DNA from: RGIG4608 sp045125655
Lineage (GTDB): Bacteria > Bacillota > Clostridia > Oscillospirales > CAG-272
Length of the DNA: 8,074 nt
Assembly (NCBI GenBank): GCA_045125655.1
Contig: JBGVNP010000139.1
Location: 1 to 8,074, forward strand
Direction of reading: 5' to 3'
The position numbers and the translations under genes are program-made. Below, piece by piece: positions 1-5,758 of this stretch; position 1 is the first letter of the stretch; every line of letters begins with the position of its first letter. The notes beneath the pieces are model-generated. The model saw only the letters and a program-made list of their open reading frames with translations, was not told where the DNA came from and did not search any database.

Positions 1-262
1 AACTAACTGTTTTTTTGTTAGCACAGACTTTAAACTGTGGCACATAGTAAATAAATTTTAGAAAATTACTCCGTAGGAGTGATTTTCGTAGTTTTGAAAG
101 TACAATGCCGACCGTCGTACTTGTACGTAAGGGCGGTATTGGAGTTTCTAAACCGATAATTCATTTTTGAATTATCGAAAATTTACGCGAAGTCTGCTCA
201 AACCAACCGATTAAGTTTTTCGGGGTGTGGGGCGGCTTTTCAAAAAAGCCCCACATCTTTTT
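1..262 (+). other. Non-coding, hairpin-rich stretch; possible 3' part of a structured RNA
   Basis: No convincing reading frame covers this stretch, but it carries a run of stems. They are CTAAC/GTTAG (3-7/17-21), CACAG/CTGTG (22-26/35-39), a 12-bp hairpin at 61-87 with one T.G wobble and a GTA loop, CAATGCCG pairing with CGGTATTG (about 108-115/134-141), and a perfect 10-bp stem 154-163/168-177 with a TTTT loop. It ends in a strong intrinsic terminator (226-262), so something is transcribed rightward through it. I looked for tmRNA, RNase P RNA, SRP RNA and T-box signatures and saw none. It could be an unrecognised small RNA, a long 3' UTR of a gene left of the window, or an accumulation of intergenic repeat hairpins. 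The 5' end is not in the window. Confidence 0.35.
226..262 (+). terminator. Rho-independent terminator closing the upstream transcript
   Basis: TGTGGGGC (226-233) pairs perfectly with GCCCCACA (248-255) and is followed by TC and five T residues. The 14-base loop has an alternative inner pairing, GGCTTTT with AAAAGCC. The stem is GC-rich and the T tract is on the plus strand, so it ends rightward transcription before the mrnC promoter. Confidence 0.75.
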
Positions 263-278
263 ACAACTAACTTCTGCT

Positions 279-294
279 CGACAAATCAAAATTT
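279..294 (+). repeat. Dispersed 16-bp motif, copy 1
   Basis: The sequence CGACAAATCAAAATTT differs at one base from copies at 2136-2151 (plus) and 7864-7879 (minus). It lies 47 bp upstream of the -35 box of the mrnC operon and points toward that gene. Function is unknown; it may be the end of a small dispersed repeat or an upstream control element. Confidence 0.5.
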
Positions 295-341
295 GATGCA
301 ACCATAGTATTTTCTTATCAATCGCGGTTAAAAGGTCGTTA

Positions 342-370
342 TTGACATTTTTGGCTATATATGATATTAT
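342..370 (+). promoter_or_regulatory. Sigma-A promoter of the mrnC operon
   Basis: A perfect -35 box TTGACA (342-347) is followed by a 17-bp spacer and a -10 box TATTAT (365-370). Transcription should start near 377, giving a leader of about 30 bases before the AGAGG ribosome binding site (394-398) and the ATG at 406. The leader has no obvious control structure, which suggests constitutive expression. Confidence 0.85.
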
Positions 371-405
371 TACAATAGATAACTATTTCCAAAAGAGGTA
401 ATAAA

Positions 406-801
406 ATGTCAAAGGCACTTGGTGAGATGAGTACCGCGGCGCTCGCGTATCTCGGCGACAGCGTTATTGAGCTTTGCGTTCGCGAGCTTTTAGTGACGCG
501 CGGGGTTTCTTCCGCAAAAAATCTTAATAGCACGGCGCTCCGTTTCGTTAAGGCAGAGGCACAGGCGGATGCGATAATAAAAATTTTGCCCATCCTCTCC
601 GATGAGGAGAACGCCGCCTATCGCAGAGGCAGGAATATCGGACACACCAACGTTCCCAAATCTGCAACGGTCGGTCAGTACCGTCTTGCAACGGGCTTTG
701 AGGCGCTTTTCGGCTATCTTCATCTCACAAACCAAAAGGAGAGAATAAACGAGCTATTCTCTCTCGCATACGAGGACGTAATAAATTCACTTGAAATATA
801 A
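406..801 (+). CDS. mrnC: Mini-ribonuclease 3 (Mini-III)
   Basis: This 131-residue protein matches the RNase III-like catalytic domain that lacks a double-stranded RNA-binding domain. In Bacillus the family matures 23S rRNA at the base of the terminal stem, acting as a dimer in the cytoplasm. Visible motifs are the LAYLGDSVIE signature (residues 13-22, with D18 as the expected metal-binding aspartate), the AYRRGRN segment (71-77), and ATGFEALFGYL (95-105, with E99 as the second acidic metal ligand). The length is normal for the family. The start is fixed by AGAGG at 394-398, seven bases upstream of the ATG, and by the promoter at 342-370. It is first in an operon with a prolyl isomerase 10 bases downstream. 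In other Firmicutes mrnC often follows cysS, which is not seen here. The gene is intact. Confidence 0.93.
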   Translation: MSKALGEMSTAALAYLGDSVIELCVRELLVTRGVSSAKNLNSTALRFVKAEAQADAIIKILPILSDEENAAYRRGRNIGHTNVPKSATVGQYRLATGFEALFGYLHLTNQKERINELFSLAYEDVINSLEI

Positions 802-811
802 GGAGAAAAAC

Positions 812-1315
812 ATGAGCAATCCAAAAATTAGAATTATAGTTGAGGGCTTTGGCGAGATGTGCGCCGAGCTCTATCCCGACGTAGCACCTATCACGGTAAA
901 GAACTTTATGGAGCTTGTTCGCTCAAATTTCTTTGACGGACTCATCTTCCACCGCGTTATCAACGGATTTATGATTCAGGGCGGCGGATATACCCCCGAC
1001 TTTGAACAGAAGGAAGCAAAATCCATTAAGGGCGAATTCCGCGCAAACGGATTCAAGAACGACTTGAAGCATGAAAAGGGTGTTCTCTCCATGGCGAGAA
1101 CAAGCGCACCCAACTCTGCATCCTCTCAGTTCTTCATTATGCACGCACGCGCGCCCCATCTCGACGGTCAGTATGCGGCTTTCGGCAAGGTTTATGAGGG
1201 TCTTGACGTGGTTGACAAGATCGCAAATGTTGAAACCACCATCAAAATGTGGATGTATCAGGACTGCCCCAGAAAAGACGTAGTCATCAAAACTATCGAG
1301 GAAATTAAAGAATAA
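812..1315 (+). CDS. Cyclophilin-type peptidyl-prolyl cis-trans isomerase
   Basis: This 167-residue single-domain cyclophilin catalyses cis-trans isomerisation of peptide bonds before proline and probably works in the cytoplasm, since no signal peptide is present. Core motifs are FHRVINGFMIQGG (residues 46-58, with catalytic R48, F53 and Q56), MARTSAPNSASSQFFI (94-109) and HLDGQYAAFGKV (116-127). The position of the cyclosporin-contacting tryptophan of human CypA is H116 here, as in many bacterial members, so cyclosporin sensitivity is probably low. An upstream in-frame TTG at 791 would add seven residues, but AGGAG at 801-805 sits six bases before the ATG at 812, which decides the start. The gene begins 10 bases after mrnC. 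Its stop overlaps the next start in a TAATG junction, so translational coupling is likely. Confidence 0.93.
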   Translation: MSNPKIRIIVEGFGEMCAELYPDVAPITVKNFMELVRSNFFDGLIFHRVINGFMIQGGGYTPDFEQKEAKSIKGEFRANGFKNDLKHEKGVLSMARTSAPNSASSQFFIMHARAPHLDGQYAAFGKVYEGLDVVDKIANVETTIKMWMYQDCPRKDVVIKTIEEIKE

Positions 1316-1899
1316 TGGCTAAAAAAACTATGCGCGGCGGCGCTTTGCTCGCTCCGCTTCCGCCCACGATGGTTTCGTGCGGCGATATGGAAAGCTCCAA
1401 TATAATCACTATCGGCTGGACAGGTATTCTCAATACCATTCCGCCCAAGACCTATATCTCGGTGCGCCCGACCAGACATTCCTATGAGATCATCAAGGAA
1501 AAGGGTGAGTTTGTTATTAATCTCACGCCCTCTCAGCTTGCAAAGGCGGCGGATTATTGCGGCGTTTATACCGGCAAAAAGGTAGATAAATTTGAAAAAT
1601 GTAAGCTCACCAAGATCAAGGGCACGCAGGTCGATGCTCCGATGATAGAGGAATGCCCTGTAAATATCGAGTGTCGCGTAACGGATATTATCCCCCTCGG
1701 CTCGCACGATATGTTTATGGCGGATATCCTTGCTGTCAATGTTGACGAGGAGCTTTTTGATAAGGACGATAAAATGCGCCTTGATAAAGCAAATCTTATC
1801 TGCTATTCCCACGGAGAATATTTTGAGCTTGGCAAAAAGATCGGAACGTTCGGATTTTCTACAAAGAAAAAGAAAAAGCACCCAAAAAAGAAAGGATAA
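1315..1899 (+). CDS. Flavin reductase family protein (FMN-binding split barrel)
   Basis: This 194-residue protein resembles the flavin-reductase-like, FMN-binding split-barrel family, whose members bind FMN and pass electrons from NAD(P)H or other donors. The physiological partner cannot be told from sequence. Family-like segments are the N-terminal PLPPTMVSCGD (residues 14-24), NIITIGWTGILNTIPPKTYISVRPTRHSYEII (29-60, cofactor-binding strand and loop region), EFVINLTPSQLAKAADYCG (65-83) and GSHDMFMADILAVNVDE (129-145). The C-terminus is an unusual lysine-rich tail (residues 184-193, eight of ten Lys), which may bind nucleic acid or acidic partners or be neutral. The ATG overlaps the cyclophilin stop by one base (TAATG) and has no strong Shine-Dalgarno of its own, implying coupled translation. 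A weak AAAGGA/TCCTTT hairpin overlaps the stop (1891-1908), but I see no strong terminator. Confidence 0.85.
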   Translation: MAKKTMRGGALLAPLPPTMVSCGDMESSNIITIGWTGILNTIPPKTYISVRPTRHSYEIIKEKGEFVINLTPSQLAKAADYCGVYTGKKVDKFEKCKLTKIKGTQVDAPMIEECPVNIECRVTDIIPLGSHDMFMADILAVNVDEELFDKDDKMRLDKANLICYSHGEYFELGKKIGTFGFSTKKKKKHPKKKG

Positions 1900-1965
1900 T
1901 TTTCCTTTTAATACAGGAGTCTGTAAATTGGGATTTATATGAGAATTTGAATTTTCAAATCCATA

Positions 1966-2090
1966 CTCCACGCAAGATCCTTCGGTCGCTTCACTCCCTC
2001 GAGGATGACGCGTGGGTTTGTAGATAGCAAAGGTTCCGCGCGTCAAGAGAAGTAATGCCTTGCGGCATAACTTCGAAAAATCTTGCGCGG
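1966..2090. repeat. Two adjacent intergenic hairpin repeats
   Basis: The gap 1900-2183 has no gene but holds two composite hairpins. In the first, CCACGC (1968-1973) pairs with GCGTGG (2010-2015), with an inner ATCC/GGAT pair, enclosing the CTTCGGTCGCTTCACTCCCT type of sequence that I recognise as common in intergenic repeats of gut Clostridia. In the second, 2036-2090, CCGCG pairs with CGCGG and CAAGA with TCTTG around an inner hairpin (GAAGTAATGCC, loop TTGC, GGCATAACTTC; 2049-2074, one A.A mismatch). They resemble REP-like elements rather than operators. No transposase or flanking target-site duplication was evident. Confidence 0.55.
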
Positions 2091-2135
2091 CGGCTAAATA
2101 AAGAAATCTTGCAATTTTATCACAAATTAACTCCC

Positions 2136-2151
2136 CGATAAATCAAAATTT
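2136..2151 (+). repeat. Dispersed 16-bp motif, copy 2
   Basis: CGATAAATCAAAATTT is identical to the minus-strand copy at 7864-7879 and differs by one base from 279-294. Flanks shared with copy 1 include AACT a few bases before it and a GCA shortly after it. It lies 32 bp upstream of the YcxB-like gene start and points toward that gene. Confidence 0.5.
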
Positions 2152-2183
2152 CAAGCATAAACCGTCATCGAAAGGAGATCAAA

Positions 2184-2684
2184 ATGAACGAACCGTTGTT
2201 CAAAAATAGCTTTGTCAGAGAAAAGCAAATGTACAAAGAGCTTTACCAAAGCTATTACTTCAAAACACCTATTTTTTTGATTTTGTATGTGCTTTTTGCA
2301 ATTCAAATACTTATCTCCTTCTCCGTTTCAATGGGAAATGGATTATTCGCTTTGTTTTGCGGCAGCTTAATCGTTTTGCTGGGCGTGTTTGTGTGCTCGC
2401 TCAACATCAAAACCGCTTTGGCACGGGACAACGAACGAGGCAACGGTAAGGAACTTCTCAACGAGCTTTTCGTCTACGACGATAGTATTGAATTGGAAAT
2501 GTTTGGAAATAAAGACACTCTCTCCTTTTCCAATATCAAGCGCGTGTCCGAATCCAAAAATTACATTTTTGTGCAAACCAAAGCCCGAATGGCATACGTT
2601 TTAAAAAAAGACTCCTTTACCCTCGGAACAAGTGATGAATTCATCGAATTTTTGAAATCCAAGGGCGTAAAGGTGCAAAAATAA
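2184..2684 (+). CDS. YcxB-like two-helix membrane protein
   Basis: This 166-residue protein has the layout of the YcxB-like family, which has no established function. A short cytoplasmic N-terminus (1-28) is followed by two hydrophobic segments (about 29-49 and 53-73) separated by a tight SMGNG turn, then a soluble C-terminal domain (about 93-164) with alternating beta-type residues. The segments SFSNIKRVSESKNYIFVQT (114-132) and AYVLKKDSFTLGTSDEFIEFLKSKG (137-161) match the family pattern of S-x-I-K-x-V-x-E and K-x-x-F-x-x-G followed by an EF..FLK helix. No signal peptide is seen. AAAGGAG at 2171-2177, six bases before the ATG, fixes the start. No clear promoter was found. It lies 58 bp before the uridine phosphorylase gene, and co-transcription is possible but not shown. 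Confidence 0.75.
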   Translation: MNEPLFKNSFVREKQMYKELYQSYYFKTPIFLILYVLFAIQILISFSVSMGNGLFALFCGSLIVLLGVFVCSLNIKTALARDNERGNGKELLNELFVYDDSIELEMFGNKDTLSFSNIKRVSESKNYIFVQTKARMAYVLKKDSFTLGTSDEFIEFLKSKGVKVQK

Positions 2685-2742
2685 AATAGAAACAAATCGC
2701 AACACATCATTATATAAAAACTATTGAAAGAGGTACATAAAT

Positions 2743-3516
2743 ATGCTTCAAACAGAAGGTAAACAATATCACATTCCAGCATCGGTTGGTGAAGTGGGAA
2801 GATACGTTATTCTCCCCGGAGACCCCGGAAGATGCGAAAAGATCGCTAAATTTTTTGATAATCCCGAATTCTTGGGTATGAACCGTGAATACTGCATTTG
2901 GAACGGTACTCTTCTCGGTGAAAGAGTGAGCGTTTGCTCCACGGGTATCGGCGGCCCTTCAACGGCAATCGCAGTTGAGGAGCTTGCGGCTTGCGGTGCG
3001 GACACCTTTATTCGCGTAGGAACCTGCGGCGGTATTGATCTCGACGTTAAGGCGGGCGATATTGTCGTTGCCAACGGAGCGGTGCGCCAGGACGGAACAT
3101 CCCTCGAATACGCGCCCCTTATGTTCCCTGCCGTTCCCGATACGGACGTGCTTTTCGCGCTCGTTGAGGCGGCAAAGGGAGAAAAATGTGACAGACACGT
3201 TGGCGTCGTTCAGGCGAAGGACTCCTTCTACGGTCAGCACAGACCTGCGAAGATGCCCACAGCTCCCCAGCTTCTCGCTCAGTGGGACGCTTGGAAAAAG
3301 CTCGGCGTAAAGGCAAGTGAGATGGAAAGCGGCACACTTTTCGTTGTATCCTCACTCCTCCGCGCAAGAAGCGGCGGTGTTTTCTCGGTAGTTTGGAATC
3401 AGGAGCGCTATGACGCAGGTCTTGACACCGACGATACACACAACGTTGACACCGAGGCGGCTATCCGCACGGCTATTGAAGCTATCAAGCTCCTTATCGA
3501 GCAGGATAGAAAATAA
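2743..3516 (+). CDS. udp: Uridine phosphorylase
   Basis: This 257-residue cytoplasmic nucleoside phosphorylase of the PNP/UDP family likely cleaves uridine with phosphate to uracil and ribose-1-phosphate for pyrimidine salvage. It resembles E. coli Udp along its whole length. Features are ILPGDPGRCEKIA (residues 23-35, phosphate-binding GDP-x-R), CSTGIGGPSTAIAVEEL (65-81, family signature), FIRVGTCGGI (89-98, with R91 as phosphate ligand) and EMES (193-196, ribose-binding Met-Glu). Pyrimidine preference is suggested by SFYGQHR (161-167), where Q165 and R167 align with the uracil-contacting Gln166 and Arg168 of E. coli Udp. The ATG at 2743 is preceded by GAGG at 2730-2733, a slightly long nine-base spacing. 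The gene lies between a YcxB-like gene and an antiporter, neither of which is functionally linked in an obvious way. A hairpin at 3571-3612 may end its transcript. Confidence 0.9.
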   Translation: MLQTEGKQYHIPASVGEVGRYVILPGDPGRCEKIAKFFDNPEFLGMNREYCIWNGTLLGERVSVCSTGIGGPSTAIAVEELAACGADTFIRVGTCGGIDLDVKAGDIVVANGAVRQDGTSLEYAPLMFPAVPDTDVLFALVEAAKGEKCDRHVGVVQAKDSFYGQHRPAKMPTAPQLLAQWDAWKKLGVKASEMESGTLFVVSSLLRARSGGVFSVVWNQERYDAGLDTDDTHNVDTEAAIRTAIEAIKLLIEQDRK

Positions 3517-3570
3517 ATTCGTTTTAAAAAGTTAGAGAATAAATCTTTAAATTTAATAACAATAATTAAC

Positions 3571-3612
3571 ATAAGGGAACCAGCTGACTGAAGAGGACAA
3601 CGGTTCCCTTAT
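3571..3612 (+). terminator. Perfect 11-bp hairpin between udp and the antiporter gene; terminator or leader element
   Basis: ATAAGGGAACC (3571-3581) pairs perfectly with GGTTCCCTTAT (3602-3612) around a 20-base loop. It is followed by ACTATTTT, a broken and weak T tract, and then by AGGAG (3621-3625), which is the ribosome binding site of the antiporter gene. It may be the udp terminator or a cis-acting element in the antiporter leader. I could not match it to a known riboswitch class. Confidence 0.5.
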
Positions 3613-3631
3613 ACTATTTTAGGAGTAAATC

Positions 3632-4603
3632 ATGGAAATAAATGTATTAATGTTTGTAGTTGGCTTGATATTTCTTATCAAGGGCGGTGACTGGTTTGTT
3701 GACGGAGCAAGCGGAATCGCTAAAAAATTTCATATTCCCGATATTCTCATCGGTGCAACCGTGGTATCAATAGGCACTACCTTGCCCGAAGTGATGGTTT
3801 CCGCAACCTCCGCCCTCAGCGGTCACGGTGAAATGGCATACGGCAACGCGATAGGGTCGATAATCTGCAATACCGCGCTCATAGCGGCGATCACTATTGC
3901 CGTTCGTCCATCAAAAATAGACACCTCGTCCTTCAAGCTCCCCGTAGCGATCTTCTTCGTTGCCGCCGCACTCTATTCGGGAGTTGCATATTTCTTCGGC
4001 GAATTTACAAGAGGAATGGGGCTCTTGCTTTTGGCGATCTTTGCGCTCTATACGGCGCTCTCCGTCCGTACGGCACTCAAAGCGCCTCAAGGAGATGAAG
4101 AACATAGTGAAGCAGTTGAAAGCAGCAACAAGGAGCTGATTAAGAATATCCTTATGCTTGTTGTTGGCGCAGCAGTGATAGCGATTGGAGCAGATATGCT
4201 TGTTGATAACGGAACAGTTATTGCGGCGGCTCTTGGAGTTCCTGAATCGGTGATCGCTCTCACCTTTATCGCAATCGGCACATCACTGCCCGAGCTTGTA
4301 ACGGCAATAAGTGCACTTGCGAAAGGTCACGGCGCGCTCTCACTCGGCAACGTGATAGGTGCGAATATATTAAATCTCGTCCTTGTAAGCGGAGTTGCCT
4401 CCCTTGTTTCCCCGTTCTCCATTCCCAACAATTCGCAGATAGCGGGCATAAACTCCTCACTCGTGGTAGATATTCCCGTAATGCTCTTTGTGATGGCTTT
4501 TTTGACCATCCCCACATTACTTACTAAAAAGCTCTCGCGATTTCAGGGTATCGTCCTCATAGCCATATACGTTGCCTTCTGTGCTATGCAGTTTATTATT
4601 TGA
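3632..4603 (+). CDS. Calcium/sodium antiporter of the CaCA family (YrbG-like)
   Basis: This 323-residue inner-membrane protein has the inverted-repeat structure of cation/Ca2+ exchangers, about ten hydrophobic segments in two homologous halves. The alpha-1 repeat is GATVVSIGTTLPEVMVSA (residues 41-58) followed by GNAIGSIICN (71-80). The alpha-2 repeat is TFIAIGTSLPELVTAISA (211-228) followed by GNVIGANILN (239-248). E53 and E221 are the ion-binding glutamates expected in each repeat. A hydrophilic acidic linker (about 151-168, rich in Glu and Ser) separates the halves. It probably exports Ca2+ in exchange for Na+ (or H+), though ion specificity is not proven by sequence. AGGAG at 3621-3625, six bases before the ATG, fixes the start. 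An 11-bp hairpin lies just upstream, so expression may be controlled in the leader. No strong terminator follows. Confidence 0.9.
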   Translation: MEINVLMFVVGLIFLIKGGDWFVDGASGIAKKFHIPDILIGATVVSIGTTLPEVMVSATSALSGHGEMAYGNAIGSIICNTALIAAITIAVRPSKIDTSSFKLPVAIFFVAAALYSGVAYFFGEFTRGMGLLLLAIFALYTALSVRTALKAPQGDEEHSEAVESSNKELIKNILMLVVGAAVIAIGADMLVDNGTVIAAALGVPESVIALTFIAIGTSLPELVTAISALAKGHGALSLGNVIGANILNLVLVSGVASLVSPFSIPNNSQIAGINSSLVVDIPVMLFVMAFLTIPTLLTKKLSRFQGIVLIAIYVAFCAMQFII

Positions 4604-4648
4604 TTCGAATAGAGGCGAGTTGTTCGCACTAAATTCCAACAAAATATC

Positions 4649-4677
4649 TTGACATTTGCTTAATACATTGATATAAT
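4649..4677 (+). promoter_or_regulatory. Perfect-consensus sigma-A promoter for the eda-kdgK operon
   Basis: TTGACA (4649-4654), a 17-bp spacer and TATAAT (4672-4677) match the sigma-A consensus at every position. Transcription should begin near 4684, leaving an 80-base leader before the aldolase ATG. Such a strong core promoter on a catabolic operon would normally need a repressor; the dyad at 4693-4710 is a candidate operator. Confidence 0.9.
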
Positions 4678-4692
4678 ATAAGATGAAGTAGG

Positions 4693-4710
4693 ATGGCAAA
4701 ATATCGCCAT
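4693..4710 (+). promoter_or_regulatory. Candidate operator dyad in the eda leader
   Basis: ATGGC (4693-4697) and GCCAT (4706-4710) form an inverted repeat with 8 bases between, lying about 10-27 bases after the predicted transcription start. The position fits a repressor site that blocks the consensus promoter. It could instead be a small RNA hairpin. No regulator gene is in the window, so this is inference from position and symmetry only. Confidence 0.35.
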
Positions 4711-4764
4711 GAATGAATAAATCATTTTTTATCGTCTATATTAGTCGAAGAACGGAGAAAACAA

Positions 4765-5721
4765 ATGAACGTTTTAAAGGAATTATCACTCATCGGTATT
4801 GTACCGGTAATAAAGATTGACAGAGTTGAGGACGCGCTCCCTCTCGCAAAGGCTCTCATTGATGGCGGTCTTCCCTGCGCGGAGATCACCTTCAGAACAG
4901 CTGCTGCAAAGGACGCTATCGCGGCTATCGCAAAGGAATATCCCGATATGATCGTTGGTGCAGGCACAGTTCTCACAAAGGAGCAGGTTGACGACGCTAT
5001 CGAAGCAGGTTCAAAATTCATCGTTAGCCCCGGCTTCAATCCCGAAATCGTTAAATACTGTCAGGAAAAAGGTTGCCCCATTGTTCCCGGCATCAACAAT
5101 CCCACAGGCATCGAGCAGGCGCTCTCCTTGGGACTCACAACCGTTAAATTCTTCCCCGCTGAACAGAGCGGCGGCATCAATATGATCAAGGCAATGAGCG
5201 CTCCCTATGGCGCAGTTACATTTATGCCCACGGGCGGAATCGGCCCCAACAACGTTAACGATTATCTCTCCTTCAACAAGATCCTTTGCTGCGGCGGCAG
5301 CTGGATGGTTAAGGCAGATATGATCAACGCGGGCGATTTCGACGGCATCACAAAGCTTGTTCGTCAGGCAGTTGACACAATGCTCGGATTTAAGTTCAAG
5401 CACATGGCTATCAACGAAACAAGCAAGGACGCGGCTGACTCCGATGCAAATGCAATTGACGGCGTATTCGGTCTTGGCACAAGAGCTGCAAGTGCATCCA
5501 CGTTCGCATCCGAGTCCATTGAGATCATGCACACCACAGGCAAGGGCACACACGGTCACGTTGGCATTCAGACAAACAACGTTGAGCGCGCAGTTTACCA
5601 CCTTGAGCGCCGCGGCGTTAAGTTTGATCACTCTACCGCAAGATTTGACAAGGCGGGCAAGATGACCTTCATCTACCTCGCTGACGAGATCGGTGGCTTC
5701 GCATTCCATATCTGTCATTAA
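4765..5721 (+). CDS. eda: KDPG/KHG aldolase fused to a C-terminal VOC (glyoxalase-like) domain
   Basis: The protein has 318 residues. Residues 1 to about 207 form a complete class I 2-keto-3-deoxy-6-phosphogluconate aldolase, which splits KDPG to pyruvate and glyceraldehyde-3-phosphate and often also acts on 4-hydroxy-2-oxoglutarate. Visible residues are the AEITFRT segment (39-45, with E40 as likely general base and R44 as substrate-binding Arg), VGAGTVL (64-70), VPGINNPT (107-114), VKFFPAE (127-133, with K128 the Schiff-base lysine) and MPTGGIG (154-160). The usual family length is about 205-215 residues. The extra part, about 208-318, looks like a VOC-superfamily domain: a first module starting FKHMAINE (211-218) and a second, GHVGIQTNNVERAVYHLERRGVKF (264-287), ending near the C-terminus. 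Its catalytic role is unknown. GGAG at 4754-4757 fixes the start. KDG kinase follows after 37 bases in the same operon. Confidence 0.9.
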   Translation: MNVLKELSLIGIVPVIKIDRVEDALPLAKALIDGGLPCAEITFRTAAAKDAIAAIAKEYPDMIVGAGTVLTKEQVDDAIEAGSKFIVSPGFNPEIVKYCQEKGCPIVPGINNPTGIEQALSLGLTTVKFFPAEQSGGINMIKAMSAPYGAVTFMPTGGIGPNNVNDYLSFNKILCCGGSWMVKADMINAGDFDGITKLVRQAVDTMLGFKFKHMAINETSKDAADSDANAIDGVFGLGTRAASASTFASESIEIMHTTGKGTHGHVGIQTNNVERAVYHLERRGVKFDHSTARFDKAGKMTFIYLADEIGGFAFHICH

Positions 5722-5758
5722 TTTCCCCATAATTATAGATTGAAAGGAATTTAGAAAA

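Noticed and set aside
1..262. tmRNA, RNase P RNA, SRP RNA or T-box leader
   Set aside because: None of the conserved cores, such as the tmRNA tRNA-like end, the SRP tetraloop region or the T-box TGG-type sequence, could be found.
791..811. TTG start seven residues upstream for the cyclophilin
   Set aside because: It would place the AGGAG ribosome binding site inside the coding region; the ATG at 812 has ideal spacing and matches where cyclophilins begin.
1258..2046. 262-residue minus-strand reading frame
   Set aside because: It is antisense to the flavin reductase gene and a repeat region, with no family resemblance and no ribosome binding site support.
3571..3612. Fluoride or Mn2+ riboswitch
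   Set aside because: The single simple stem-loop lacks the conserved junctions and pseudoknot sequences of those classes as I know them.
5011..5730. 239-residue minus-strand reading frame opposite the aldolase
   Set aside because: It is a codon-bias shadow of the aldolase-VOC gene with no recognisable domain or start signals.
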